DNA of 16,369 nucleotides, from NCBI GenBank assembly GCA_947474415.1, contig CANJKD010000004.1:1-16369 (forward strand), in the 5' to 3' direction. This DNA is from Burkholderiales bacterium (lineage in GTDB: Bacteria; Pseudomonadota; Gammaproteobacteria; Burkholderiales; Burkholderiaceae_C). Every line of letters starts with the position of its first letter. Position 1 is the stretch's first letter. A program made the position numbers and the translations under genes. Positions 1 to 7,905 of this stretch are shown piece after piece. The notes below the pieces were generated by a model, which had not been told where the DNA came from, made no database searches, and was given only the letters and a program-made list of their open reading frames with translations.

Positions 1-365
1 CGGCCTACCTTTATGCCTCGCGCGACGACCACATCGTGCCTTGGGAAGGCGCGTATCGCAGCACCGGAGTGTTGAAAGGCAAGACGCGCTTCGTGCTCGG
101 CGCATCCGGCCACATCGCCGGTGTGATCAACCCGCCGTCCAAGGGCAAGCGCAGCCACTGGATCGGCGCTTCGAACACCTTGCCGGCGGAAGCGCAGGCC
201 TGGTTCGGTGCCGCCAAGGAACACCCCGGAAGCTGGTGGACCGACTGGTCGGGCTGGCTCGCCGGCCACGCAGGCAAGCAGATTGCGGCGCCCAAGGTGC
301 CGGGCGATAAAACGCACAAGGCCATCGAACCCGCGCCGGGCCGCTACGTGAAACAAAAGGCCTGA
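1..365 (+). CDS. phaC: Class I poly(3-hydroxyalkanoate) synthase PhaC, C-terminal end (5' partial)
   Basis: This is the last 120 codons of a PHA synthase, cut by the window's left edge; the reading frame runs from base 3. The enzyme polymerises (R)-3-hydroxyacyl-CoA into PHA at the surface of cytoplasmic granules. Two of the three members of the family's alpha/beta-hydrolase-type triad are visible. The Asp lies in the DDHIVPW motif (GAC at base 27) and the His in GASGHIAG (CAC at base 111). The Cys nucleophile lies upstream of the window. The motif GVINPP and the Trp-rich tail ([10 protein letters not shown]) are typical of class I PhaC C-termini. phaA starts 71 bases downstream and phaB follows, the standard phaCAB order, so co-transcription is likely. 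Identification is secure; the N-terminal part cannot be judged. Confidence 0.96.
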   Translation, partial: AYLYASRDDHIVPWEGAYRSTGVLKGKTRFVLGASGHIAGVINPPSKGKRSHWIGASNTLPAEAQAWFGAAKEHPGSWWTDWSGWLAGHAGKQIAAPKVPGDKTHKAIEPAPGRYVKQKA

Positions 366-436
366 CCGAGTCGACGGAAAAATTCAATTGATTCCGACTT
401 TTCTCTGCTGAAAATCTGACCCCTGGAGACATTGCC

Positions 437-1618
437 ATGACCACCGATATCGTCATCGTTGCCGCCGTCCGCACCGCCGTGGGCAAGTTCGGCGGCTCGC
501 TCGCCAAGACGGCCGCCCCCGAACTGGGCGCGGCCGTGGTGGCCGACCTGCTGCGCCGCGCGAACCTGAGCGGCGACCAGATCAACGAGTTGATCCTCGG
601 CCAGGTGCTGACGGCCGGCTCGGGCCAGAACCCGGCCCGCCAGACCGTCATCAAGAGCGGCCTGCCGCAAGGCGTGCCGGCATTGACCATCAACGCCGTC
701 TGCGGCTCCGGTCTGAAGGCCGTGATGCTGGCCGCGCAGGCTATTTCGCATGGCGACTCCGAGATCATCATCGCCGGTGGCCAGGAGAACATGAGCCTGG
801 CGCCGCACGTGCTGCCGGGCTCGCGCGACGGCATGCGCATGGGCGACTGGAAGCTGGTCGACACCATGATCGTCGACGGCCTGTTCGACGTGTACAACAA
901 GTACCACATGGGCATCACGGCCGAGAACGTCGCGAAGAAGTACGCGATCAGCCGCGACATGCAGGACGCGCTCGCGCTCGGTTCGCAGCAGAAGGCCGCC
1001 GCCGCGCAGGAAGCAGGCCGTTTCAAGGGCGAGATCGTGCCGTTCAGCATTGCGCAGAAGAAGGGCGACCCCATCGTCTTCGCGAGCGACGAGTTCATCA
1101 ACAAGAAGACCAACGCCGAAGCGCTGGCCGGCCTGCGCCCCGCGTTCGACACGGCCGGCACGGTGACGGCCGGCAATGCCTCGGGCCTGAACGACGGCGC
1201 GGCCGGCGTGGTCGTGATGACGGCCGCGAAGGCCGCGCAACTCGGCCTGAAGCCGCTGGCCCGCATCGCCAGCTACGCCACCGTGGCGATCGACCCGTCG
1301 ATCATGGGCATCGGCCCGGTGCCGGCTTCGCAGAAGGCCTTGCAGCGGGCGGGCTGGAAGGCGCAAGACCTCGACCTGCTCGAAATCAACGAGGCCTTTG
1401 CGGCGCAGGCCTGCGCCGTGAACAACGAAATGGGCTGGGACACGAGCAAGGTCAACGTGAACGGTGGCGCGATCGCCATCGGCCACCCGATCGGCGCGTC
1501 GGGCTGCCGCATTCTGGTGACTCTTCTGCACGAGATGCAGCGCCGCGATGCGAAGAAGGGCATCGCTTCGCTGTGCATCGGCGGTGGCATGGGAGTTGCA
1601 CTGTGCGTTGAGCGCTAG
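437..1618 (+). CDS. phaA: Acetyl-CoA C-acetyltransferase (beta-ketothiolase) PhaA
   Basis: This 393-residue thiolase condenses two acetyl-CoA into acetoacetyl-CoA, the first step of polyhydroxybutyrate synthesis, in the cytoplasm. The full thiolase signature is present. Cys89 in VCGSGLKAV is the acylated nucleophile, NEAFAAQ lies in the second half, His350 sits in GHPIGASG, and Cys380 in CIGGGMG is the general base. The spacing matches biosynthetic thiolases of the Zoogloea/Cupriavidus type, and the length is the family's usual one. The ATG at 437 is preceded by a purine-rich CTGGAG at about 423-428. The gene lies between phaC and phaB on the same strand, which favours the PHA-biosynthetic role over fatty-acid degradation. 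No disruption is seen. Confidence 0.97.
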   Translation: MTTDIVIVAAVRTAVGKFGGSLAKTAAPELGAAVVADLLRRANLSGDQINELILGQVLTAGSGQNPARQTVIKSGLPQGVPALTINAVCGSGLKAVMLAAQAISHGDSEIIIAGGQENMSLAPHVLPGSRDGMRMGDWKLVDTMIVDGLFDVYNKYHMGITAENVAKKYAISRDMQDALALGSQQKAAAAQEAGRFKGEIVPFSIAQKKGDPIVFASDEFINKKTNAEALAGLRPAFDTAGTVTAGNASGLNDGAAGVVVMTAAKAAQLGLKPLARIASYATVAIDPSIMGIGPVPASQKALQRAGWKAQDLDLLEINEAFAAQACAVNNEMGWDTSKVNVNGGAIAIGHPIGASGCRILVTLLHEMQRRDAKKGIASLCIGGGMGVALCVER

Positions 1619-1672
1619 TCCGCAATTCAAAGGGCGTTGCGCGTCGCGCGGCGCCTCAATAGACAGATCAAC

Positions 1673-1677
1673 AGGAG
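1673..1677 (+). promoter_or_regulatory. Ribosome binding site of phaB
   Basis: AGGAG lies six bases before the phaB ATG at 1684. It is one of the clearest Shine-Dalgarno sequences in the window and fixes the phaB start. Confidence 0.75.
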
Positions 1678-1683
1678 CAGAAA

Positions 1684-2421
1684 ATGAGCAAGAAAGTTGC
1701 ATACGTCACTGGCGGCATGGGTGGCATCGGAACGACGATGTGCCAGCGCCTGCACCAGGACGGGTTCACGGTCATCGCGGGTTGCGGCCCGAGCCGTGAC
1801 CACGCGAAGTGGCTGGGCGAGCAGGCGGCACTGGGCTTCAGCTTCCACGCGTCGGTCGGCAACGTCGGTGACTGGGACTCGACGGTCGCCGCATTTCAGA
1901 AAGTGAAGGCCGAACACGGGCCTGTGGACGTGCTCGTGAACAACGCCGGCATCACGCGCGACGGCATGTTCCGCAAGATGAGCCGTGCCGACTGGGACGC
2001 GGTGATCGAGACCAACCTCACGAGCCTGTTCAACGTGACCAAGCAGGTCATCGACGACATGGTCGACCGGGGCTGGGGCCGCATCGTCAACATCAGTTCG
2101 GTGAATGGCGAGAAGGGCCAGTTCGGCCAAACCAATTACTCAGCCGCCAAGGCCGGCATGCACGGTTTCACGATGGCGCTGGCGCAAGAGGTGGCGAACA
2201 AGGGCGTGACGGTGAACACCGTGAGCCCCGGCTATATCGCGACCGACATGGTGAAGGCGATCCGCCAGGACGTGCTCGACAAGATCATCGCCGGAATCCC
2301 CGTGAAGCGCCTGGGCACCCCGGCCGACATCGCGTCGATGGTGTCGTGGGTGGCGTCGGATGAATCGGGCTTCGCGACGGGCGCTGATTTCTCGGTCAAC
2401 GGCGGGTTGCATATGGGGTAG
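1684..2421 (+). CDS. phaB: Acetoacetyl-CoA reductase PhaB
   Basis: This 245-residue short-chain dehydrogenase reduces acetoacetyl-CoA to (R)-3-hydroxybutyryl-CoA, the monomer used by PhaC. NADPH use is inferred from the family. The N-terminal Rossmann motif TGGMGGIG starts at residue 9 and NNAG is at 86-89. The catalytic Ser is in NISSVNG (138/139), followed by Tyr152 and Lys156 in NYSAAK. Segments such as GQFGQTNYSAAKAG and SPGYIATDMVKAIRQDVLDK are near-identical to the Cupriavidus PhaB sequence as I remember it, and the C-terminal NGGLHMG is conserved. It starts 65 bases after phaA behind a good AGGAG. It closes the phaCAB cluster, and no phaR or phasin gene follows; the next gene is convergent. 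Confidence 0.97.
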   Translation: MSKKVAYVTGGMGGIGTTMCQRLHQDGFTVIAGCGPSRDHAKWLGEQAALGFSFHASVGNVGDWDSTVAAFQKVKAEHGPVDVLVNNAGITRDGMFRKMSRADWDAVIETNLTSLFNVTKQVIDDMVDRGWGRIVNISSVNGEKGQFGQTNYSAAKAGMHGFTMALAQEVANKGVTVNTVSPGYIATDMVKAIRQDVLDKIIAGIPVKRLGTPADIASMVSWVASDESGFATGADFSVNGGLHMG

Positions 2422-2444
2422 AGCGCGAAGCGAAGGGCGAGGGG

Positions 2445-2458
2445 CCCCGTTCGCGGGG
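2445..2458 (+). terminator. Small TTCG-loop hairpin after phaB
   Basis: CCCCG (2445-2449), loop TTCG, CGGGG (2454-2458) forms a 5-bp GC stem with a stable UUCG tetraloop 24 bases past the phaB stop. There is no T-run, so it may be part of an mRNA-end structure rather than a classic intrinsic terminator. Confidence 0.35.
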
Positions 2459-2482
2459 ATCGACCAGCGCAGCGATCGGCGA

Positions 2483-2509
2483 GTGACGCGGGCTCAATGC
2501 CCGCGTCAC
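2483..2509. terminator. 11-bp perfect hairpin between convergent genes (candidate bidirectional terminator)
   Basis: GTGACGCGGGC (2483-2493) and GCCCGCGTCAC (2499-2509) form a perfect 11-bp inverted repeat around the loop TCAAT. It lies midway between the stops of phaB (2421) and the minus-strand transporter gene (2529), so it can serve both transcripts. Neither side has a T-run, so it may act with Rho or as a 3'-end stabiliser. The location and perfect pairing are seen directly; the function is inferred. Confidence 0.6.
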
Positions 2510-2528
2510 GAGGAACACTGGCGGCAAG

Positions 2529-3101
2529 TCAGAACAAATTTCCCACGTTCAGCAAGGTCAACACCCCGAGCAACGCGAAGATGGCCGCCGCAATGCCGTG
2601 CACCAGCCGCATCGGCACCTTGCGCGCGAGCCGGTCGCCAACGAACACCGCCGGCACGTCGGCGATCAGCATGCCCAGCGTGGTGCCCGCCACCACCGCC
2701 ACCAGATCCTGATAGCGCGCCGCCAGCGCCACCGTTGCAATCTGCGTCTTGTCGCCCATCTCGGCAAGGAAGAACGCGATCAGCGTGGTACCGAACACGC
2801 CGAAGCGGGGCGCCGTGCCGGCGGCGGCGTCGTCGAGTTTGTCGGGCACCAGCATCCAGCCGGCCATCGCGATGAACGACACGCCGATGACCCAGCGCAG
2901 CACCTCGGCGCCGAGTGTCTGCGCGACCCATGCGCCCACCAGCCCGGCGGTGGCGTGGTTCGCGAGCGTGGCCACCAGAATACCGAGCACGATGGGCACA
3001 GGCTTGCGGAACTTCACTGCCAGCAGCACCGCCAGCAACTGCGTCTTGTCGCCCATTTCACCGAGCGCGACCACGCCGGTGGACACGAGGAAAGCTTCCA
3101 T
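2529..3101 (-). CDS. GDT1/TMEM165 (UPF0016) family divalent-cation transporter
   Basis: This 190-residue integral membrane protein belongs to UPF0016, whose characterised members (TMEM165, yeast Gdt1, bacterial MneA/Mnx) move Mn2+ and/or Ca2+ out of the cytosol in exchange for protons. The family's duplicated E-x-G-D-K-T motif is visible twice, at E15-MGDKT and E114-MGDKT. Each follows a hydrophobic helix, giving the expected two three-helix halves joined by a loop at about residues 87-102. I chose the ATG at 3101 because the family usually begins MEAFLVSTG; a GTG at 3110 would add three residues. It begins 12 bases past the end of mnmH on the same strand, so it is probably translated from the map-glnD-mnmH transcript. 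The metal specificity cannot be read from sequence. Confidence 0.9.
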   Translation of the reverse strand: MEAFLVSTGVVALGEMGDKTQLLAVLLAVKFRKPVPIVLGILVATLANHATAGLVGAWVAQTLGAEVLRWVIGVSFIAMAGWMLVPDKLDDAAAGTAPRFGVFGTTLIAFFLAEMGDKTQIATVALAARYQDLVAVVAGTTLGMLIADVPAVFVGDRLARKVPMRLVHGIAAAIFALLGVLTLLNVGNLF

Positions 3102-3113
3102 GCCGGCCACGGC

Positions 3114-4169
3114 TCAGCCCGCCCCGATTGCGCTGCGCGCCGCGGCGGCCAGGCCGGTCGCACTGCCATCCCACTCCAGACCGAGTTGCGGCAACTCGCT
3201 GCCGGTGTAGTTACGCTTCATCGACTGGGCGTAGATCGGGTCGTAGTGGTTGACGAGCAGGTCACGCACCACATCGGCCGTGTACCCGGACCGTGCGGCC
3301 TCCTGCCAAGCGTTCACGACCTCATTGCCACGCAGCGCCCGCAGGGCATCGAGGCGTTCGCAGAATGCGACCGTGTCGGTCACGAAGAAGTCGTAGTCCT
3401 CGATCAGCAGCGCCACCCGCGCTGCCAGCGGAAGTTCGAGTCGGAGGCAGGCAGCCGCCCGCATGCGCTCGATCAGCGCCGGTGGCACGCGCAGGTCGCC
3501 GACCTTCTTGCTCTCGCTCTCGACGAACACCGGGCGGGCCGGGTCGAAGTGGCTCAATGCGTTCCATACACGCGAGTCGAACTGCTTCTGGCTCGGCTGC
3601 GGGCTGCCAGGCACGAGCCCGAGCACCGAGCCGCGGTGGTTCGCGAGTTCCTCCAGATCGAGCACCTGTGCGCCCTGGGTGCGCAGCACCTGCAGCAGCC
3701 GGCTCTTGCCGGAGCCGGTGCTGCCGCACACCACGCGGTAGCTGAAGCGCGCAGGCAACTCTTCAAGCGCCTGCAGCACGGCACGCCGGTATTCGCGGTA
3801 GCCGCCTTCGAGCAGGTGGACGCGAAAGCCGATCTGGCCCAGCACCATCGCGAGCGAGCCGCTGCGCTTGCCACCGCGCCAGCAGTACACCAGCGGCTTC
3901 CAGTCGCGGGGCTTGTCGAACACGTCTCGCTCGATGTGGTCGGCGATGTTACGCGCGACCAGCGCAGCGCCGCGCTTCTGCGCCACGAAGGGCGAGATCT
4001 GCTTGTATTCGGTGCCCACGAGTTGGCGCTGCGCGTCGTTAAGTGAAGGCCAGTTCACCGCGCCGGGCAGGCGGTCTTCGGCGAACTCGCTCTCTGAGCG
4101 CGCATCGATGATGGTGCTGAAGTCGGCCAGCCGTGCGAGCGCCTCTGCGGCGGGAATGGTCAGCAACAT
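3114..4169 (-). CDS. mnmH: tRNA 2-selenouridine synthase (rhodanese plus P-loop domains)
   Basis: This 351-residue enzyme (SelU/YbbB) replaces sulfur by selenium in 2-thiouridine at the wobble position of tRNAs for Lys, Glu and Gln, using selenophosphate; a geranyl-thiouridine intermediate is known. An N-terminal rhodanese domain (about 1-130) carries the active-site Cys96 in YCWRGGKRSGS and ends with LLEGGYREYR. A P-loop follows at 149-156, GSTGSGKS. Family proteins are about 360 residues. The frame is open back to a TTG at 4226 that overlaps the glnD stop. The ATG at 4169 (MLLTIPAAEAL) fits the family better, and the intervening Pro/Arg-rich residues look non-conserved. Its partner selD is not in this window. 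It sits between glnD and the GDT1 gene in one tight run. Confidence 0.93.
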   Translation of the reverse strand: MLLTIPAAEALARLADFSTIIDARSESEFAEDRLPGAVNWPSLNDAQRQLVGTEYKQISPFVAQKRGAALVARNIADHIERDVFDKPRDWKPLVYCWRGGKRSGSLAMVLGQIGFRVHLLEGGYREYRRAVLQALEELPARFSYRVVCGSTGSGKSRLLQVLRTQGAQVLDLEELANHRGSVLGLVPGSPQPSQKQFDSRVWNALSHFDPARPVFVESESKKVGDLRVPPALIERMRAAACLRLELPLAARVALLIEDYDFFVTDTVAFCERLDALRALRGNEVVNAWQEAARSGYTADVVRDLLVNHYDPIYAQSMKRNYTGSELPQLGLEWDGSATGLAAAARSAIGAG

Positions 4170-4222
4170 GCGGCGGGGTTCTCGGGGGTTCGCGCGGGTT
4201 GTCGGTAGCGCGGGGGCGGGAG

Positions 4223-6889
4223 TCAAGCGGCCAGCGCGTCCAGCAATTCGGTTTCGATCTGCAGCTGCATGCGGTTTTGCTGCAAGCTGGGGCCGTCGAT
4301 CAGGAAGGTGTCTTCAACGCGCTCGCCCAGCGTCGTGATCTTCGCGAGTTGCAGGTTGATGTGGTGGCGCGCCAGCACCCTTGCAATCGAGAACAGAAGG
4401 CCGAAGCGGTCGCTCGCCGACACGCCCAGCAGCCAGCGCTGCGCCCGTTCGTCGGGCCGCAGCGTGATGCGCGGCGTGATCGGGAACGACTTCACGCGGC
4501 GCGAGATGCGGCCACGGATCGGTTCGGGCAGCTGCCCGTCGGCCTTGAGCGCGAGCGTGAGTTGCGTTTCAACGTACGAGATCAGGTCACGGTATTGAAC
4601 GCCGAGCGAATGTTGGTCGATCTGCGGGCTGTTGACCTGGAAGGTGTCGAGCGCATAGCCGGTGCGCGTGGTGTGAACCTTGGCATCCAGGATGTTGAAG
4701 CCTGCGCTGTCGAAGTAGCCGCAGATGCGCGCGAACAGGTCTTGTTGGTCGGGCGCGTACACCAGCACTTGCAGGCCTTCACCGAGTGGCGACAAGCGTG
4801 CCTGCACGACGGGTTCGGTGGACTCGACGAAATGGTGCAGTGAACGCGTGTGCCAGGCGATGTCGGCTGCGTCGTGGCGCGCGAAGTAGCTGAGTTCCAG
4901 CGTCTTCCACAGCGCGGTCTCGGTGCCCAGCGGCAGCGACAGCAGGTTCAGCGCATGGCGCGCCTCCAGCTTGCGCGCCTCGACCTCGGCGTCGAGGTTG
5001 GGGCGCGCCCCGCCCAGGGCACGCAGCGTGACGCGGTACAGGTCCTCGAGCAGCTTGCCCTTCCAGGCATTCCACACCTTCGGGCTGGTGCCGCGGATGT
5101 CGGCCACCGTCAGCAGATACAACGCGGTGAGGTAGCGCTCGGAGCCGACGAGTTTGGCGAAGGCCTCGATCACGTCCGGGTCGGACAGGTCTTCTTTCTG
5201 CGCGATGCGCGACATCGTCAAATGCGATTCGACCAGGAACTCGATCAGCTGCGTGTCTTCGCGTTCCACGCCGTGGTCACGGCAGAAGCGCCGCACCTCC
5301 TGGCCGCCCAGCACGGAATGGTCACCGCCGCGGCCCTTGGCCACGTCGTGGAACAGGGCGGCCACATAGAGTACCCAGGGCTTGTCGAAGGTGGACGCCA
5401 GCTGCGAACAGAACGCGTACTCGTGGGCATGCTCGGGGATGAAGAAACGCCGCATGTTGCGCACCACCATCAGGATGTGCTGGTCGACTGTGTAGACGTG
5501 GAACAGGTCGTGCTGCATCTGTCCGACGATGCGGCGGAACACCCACAGGTAGCGGCCCAGCACGCTGGTCTGGTTCATCAGCCGCAGCGCATGGGTCTGG
5601 CCTTCGGGCTCCTTCAGAATCTGCATGAAAATGGCGCGGTTCACCGGGTCATGGCGGAACTTCGAGTCCATCAGGTCGCGAGCGTTGTAGAGCGCGCGCA
5701 GGGTGCGGGCCGAAAAGCCCTTCGGCCCCACCGTCTGCTGGTAGACCAGGAAGGTCTCCAGGATCGCGTGCGGGTCGCGCTGGTACAGGTCGTCGCTGGC
5801 CACTTCGAGCATGCCGCCGCGTTCAAGGAACTTGGCGTTGATCGGGCGCATCGGCGCGTCTTGCGAGCCCAGGATGCGCTCCTCGATGTTCAGCATCAGG
5901 ATCTGGTTCAGCTGGGTCACCGCCTTGGCGGCCCAGTAGTAGCGCCGCATCAGCACTTCCGAGGCGCGCTGCGCCTTCGTGTTGCGGTAGCCGAAGCTTT
6001 CGGCCACGGCAGTCTGCAGGTCGAACACCAGCCGGTCTTCGCGACGCCCGGCAATGATGTGCAACTGGGCGCGGATCAACTTCAGCAGGCCTTCGTTGCG
6101 GTTCAACTGCTTGACTTCGAACGGCGTGATCAGGCCAGCCGCCGCCAGCGCGCTCCAGCTCTTGCCCAGGCCTGCCGCGCGCGCCACCCAGATCACCACT
6201 TGCAGGTCGCGCAGGCCGCCCGGGCTTTCCTTGCAGTTGGGTTCAAGCGAGTAGGGCGTGTCTTCGAACTTTTGGTGCCGCTGCACCATCTCCAGCGACT
6301 TGGCGCGCAGAAAGCCCTTTGCGTCCATCGCCTTCGTGTTGGCGTGGCGGAAGGTATTGAAGACCCGCCGCGAGCCGCACAGGTAGCGCGATTCGAGCAG
6401 GGCCGTCTGCACTGTCAGGTCGCTGGCCGCCATCGCGATGCATTCGCCCACGGTGCGCACGCTGGAGCCGATCTCCAGACCGATGTCCCAGCAGGCGGTG
6501 ATGAAGGCCTCGATCGACGCCTTCATCGCACCCGATTCGGCGCTGCCATGGCTGGGCGGCAACAGCACGAGCACGTCGACATCGGAGTGCGGGAACAACT
6601 CGCCACGGCCGCAGCCGCCGACCGCCAGCAGTGCGGCGCCCTCGGGCATCGCAGCGTGCTGCCACAGCAGCAGCAAGGTCTGGTCGACGTGCTTGCCCAG
6701 GTCGCGAATCAGGCGCGTTGCCGCCGGCGCCGTCGGGCGAACCTTGCGAAAGCGTTCGAGCAACGCTTGCTTGCCCTCGCGGAAACGGGCGCGCATCTCA
6801 CCCACATTTGCCGCCACCGTCAGGTTCGAATTCACGGCCAGCGCAGCACCGCCATCGGCCGGCGTCGGCGTCTCCACCATCGTGGCCAT
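4223..6889 (-). CDS. glnD: Bifunctional [protein-PII] uridylyltransferase / uridylyl-removing enzyme GlnD
   Basis: This 888-residue nitrogen sensor uridylylates PII (GlnB/GlnK) when glutamine is low and removes UMP when glutamine is high, so controlling glutamine synthetase activity and NtrBC. Domain order is complete. The nucleotidyltransferase domain has [19 protein letters not shown], with metal-binding Asp103 and Asp105. The HD hydrolase domain has [14 protein letters not shown], with His514-Asp515. Two C-terminal ACT domains at about 700-775 and 815-885 are the glutamine sensors. The length matches the family. The ATG at 6889 lies 17 bases after the map stop; a second ATG at 6880 is possible and neither has a clear Shine-Dalgarno. 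The stop overlaps only the unlikely upstream TTG of mnmH. Adjacency to map is conserved in many proteobacteria. Confidence 0.97.
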   Translation of the reverse strand: MATMVETPTPADGGAALAVNSNLTVAANVGEMRARFREGKQALLERFRKVRPTAPAATRLIRDLGKHVDQTLLLLWQHAAMPEGAALLAVGGCGRGELFPHSDVDVLVLLPPSHGSAESGAMKASIEAFITACWDIGLEIGSSVRTVGECIAMAASDLTVQTALLESRYLCGSRRVFNTFRHANTKAMDAKGFLRAKSLEMVQRHQKFEDTPYSLEPNCKESPGGLRDLQVVIWVARAAGLGKSWSALAAAGLITPFEVKQLNRNEGLLKLIRAQLHIIAGRREDRLVFDLQTAVAESFGYRNTKAQRASEVLMRRYYWAAKAVTQLNQILMLNIEERILGSQDAPMRPINAKFLERGGMLEVASDDLYQRDPHAILETFLVYQQTVGPKGFSARTLRALYNARDLMDSKFRHDPVNRAIFMQILKEPEGQTHALRLMNQTSVLGRYLWVFRRIVGQMQHDLFHVYTVDQHILMVVRNMRRFFIPEHAHEYAFCSQLASTFDKPWVLYVAALFHDVAKGRGGDHSVLGGQEVRRFCRDHGVEREDTQLIEFLVESHLTMSRIAQKEDLSDPDVIEAFAKLVGSERYLTALYLLTVADIRGTSPKVWNAWKGKLLEDLYRVTLRALGGARPNLDAEVEARKLEARHALNLLSLPLGTETALWKTLELSYFARHDAADIAWHTRSLHHFVESTEPVVQARLSPLGEGLQVLVYAPDQQDLFARICGYFDSAGFNILDAKVHTTRTGYALDTFQVNSPQIDQHSLGVQYRDLISYVETQLTLALKADGQLPEPIRGRISRRVKSFPITPRITLRPDERAQRWLLGVSASDRFGLLFSIARVLARHHINLQLAKITTLGERVEDTFLIDGPSLQQNRMQLQIETELLDALAA

Positions 6890-6906
6890 CGCTGGGGGCG
6901 CGCGCG

Positions 6907-7710
6907 TCAGGCGCCGACGAAAGCCGGCGTCGGCGGGCTGCCGCTGGACAGTGTCATCACTTCATAGCCGGTGTCGGTGACAAGAATCGTGTGCTCCCAC
7001 TGCGCCGACAGCGAACGGTCTTTGGTGACGATGGTCCAGCCGTCGCCGGTTTCGCGGATGTCACGCTTGCCGGCGTTGATCATCGGCTCGATCGTGAACA
7101 TCATGCCGGGCACCAGTTCTTCCAGCGTGCCGGGCCGGCCGTAATGCAGCACCTGAGGTTCTTCATGAAATTTCTGGCCGATGCCGTGGCCGCAGAACTC
7201 GCGCACCACCGAGAAGCCGTTGGCTTCGGCGAAGGTCTGGATCGTGTGGCCGATGTCGCCGAGGCGCACGCCGGGCTTGACCTTGGCGATGCCTTTCCAC
7301 ATGGCGTCGTAGGTGAACTGGCACAGGCGTTTCGCGGCGATCGACCCTTCCCCGACGACGAACATGCGGCTCGTGTCGCCATGCCAGCCGTCCTTGATGA
7401 CGGTCACGTCGATGTTGACGATGTCGCCGTTCTTCAGCGGCCGGTCGTTCGGAATGCCGTGGCAGACCTGGTGGTTGATCGAGGTGCAGATCGACTTCGG
7501 GTAGGGCGTGTAGCCCTGCGGCGTGTAGTTCAGCGGCGCGGGAATGGCCTGTTGAACATTGACGATGTGGTCGTGCGCGAGCTGATCGAGCTGCTCGGTG
7601 GAAACGCCGGGTTTCACATACGGCGTGAGCATGTCCAGAACCTCGGAAGCCAGGCGCCCGGCGATGCGCATGGCTTGCGCATCGGCGGCGGTTTTGATCG
7701 TGATGGTCAT
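6907..7710 (-). CDS. map: Methionine aminopeptidase, type I
   Basis: This 267-residue cytosolic metalloprotease removes the initiator methionine from nascent proteins after deformylation. All five metal ligands of the pita-bread fold are present: Asp101, Asp112, His175, Glu208 and Glu239. The substrate-contacting His84 in [10 protein letters not shown] and His182 in KFHEEP are also there. Length and motifs ([22 protein letters not shown]) are typical of the E. coli-type enzyme. The ATG at 7710 has no Shine-Dalgarno; instead an extended -10 box lies directly upstream, so the message may be leaderless. It is the first gene of the minus-strand run map-glnD-mnmH-GDT1 and is divergent from purL. 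rpsB, a frequent divergent neighbour of map, is absent here. Confidence 0.97.
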   Translation of the reverse strand: MTITIKTAADAQAMRIAGRLASEVLDMLTPYVKPGVSTEQLDQLAHDHIVNVQQAIPAPLNYTPQGYTPYPKSICTSINHQVCHGIPNDRPLKNGDIVNIDVTVIKDGWHGDTSRMFVVGEGSIAAKRLCQFTYDAMWKGIAKVKPGVRLGDIGHTIQTFAEANGFSVVREFCGHGIGQKFHEEPQVLHYGRPGTLEELVPGMMFTIEPMINAGKRDIRETGDGWTIVTKDRSLSAQWEHTILVTDTGYEVMTLSSGSPPTPAFVGA

Positions 7711-7905
7711 GGGGGGATTATCTCAGGCCGGAACGAAGCACCTGCGAAGCTGTGAGAAGAAGGCCTGAGAGCGAGTCGCCTGCGCTGCGCAGTTGCACAG
7801 GCGCTTCGCTTCGGCGACTCATCGGCACCGTAAACTCGCGGGTTTCCACCGTGGCGGTCCCGCGTTCGCCCCGGCCTTGCGTCATCTTCCGCCCGAGCCC
7901 GCCGC
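7711..7905. other. Divergent map/purL intergenic region with nested inverted repeats
   Basis: These 195 bases separate the divergent starts of map and purL. GAGTCGCC (7773-7780) is perfectly complementary to GGCGACTC (7813-7820) across 32 bases. GCGAAGC (7744-7750) pairs with GCTTCGC (7803-7809), an arrangement that would compete with the first. Either could be a purL leader structure or an operator region. I see no strong -35/-10 pair for purL, no recognisable PurR box and no known riboswitch fold. Confidence 0.4.
7717..7725 (-). promoter_or_regulatory. Extended -10 promoter element of map operon
   Basis: Read on the minus strand, TGAGATAAT is an extended -10 (TGn followed by GATAAT, five of six consensus bases) ending six bases before the map ATG. 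Initiation about seven bases downstream would start the transcript at or next to the A of the ATG. I see no convincing -35, which is tolerated by extended -10 promoters. Confidence 0.45.

Noticed and set aside
2598..4046. A 482-codon plus-strand frame opposite the GDT1 and mnmH genes
   Set aside because: It spans two genes with clear family motifs on the minus strand, and its product has shadow-like composition with no domain.
4170..4226. N-terminal extension of mnmH to a TTG at 4226
   Set aside because: It would overlap the glnD stop, has no ribosome site, and adds Pro/Arg-rich residues that do not look like the family.
4850..6967. A 705-codon plus-strand frame opposite glnD
   Set aside because: The opposite strand encodes a full GlnD with catalytic and ACT domains. 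The plus-strand product is low-complexity Arg/His/Gln-rich sequence typical of an antisense shadow.
7711..7905. A purine riboswitch or PurR operator upstream of purL
   Set aside because: I could not find the conserved purine-riboswitch core or a palindromic PurR box; only unassigned inverted repeats are present.
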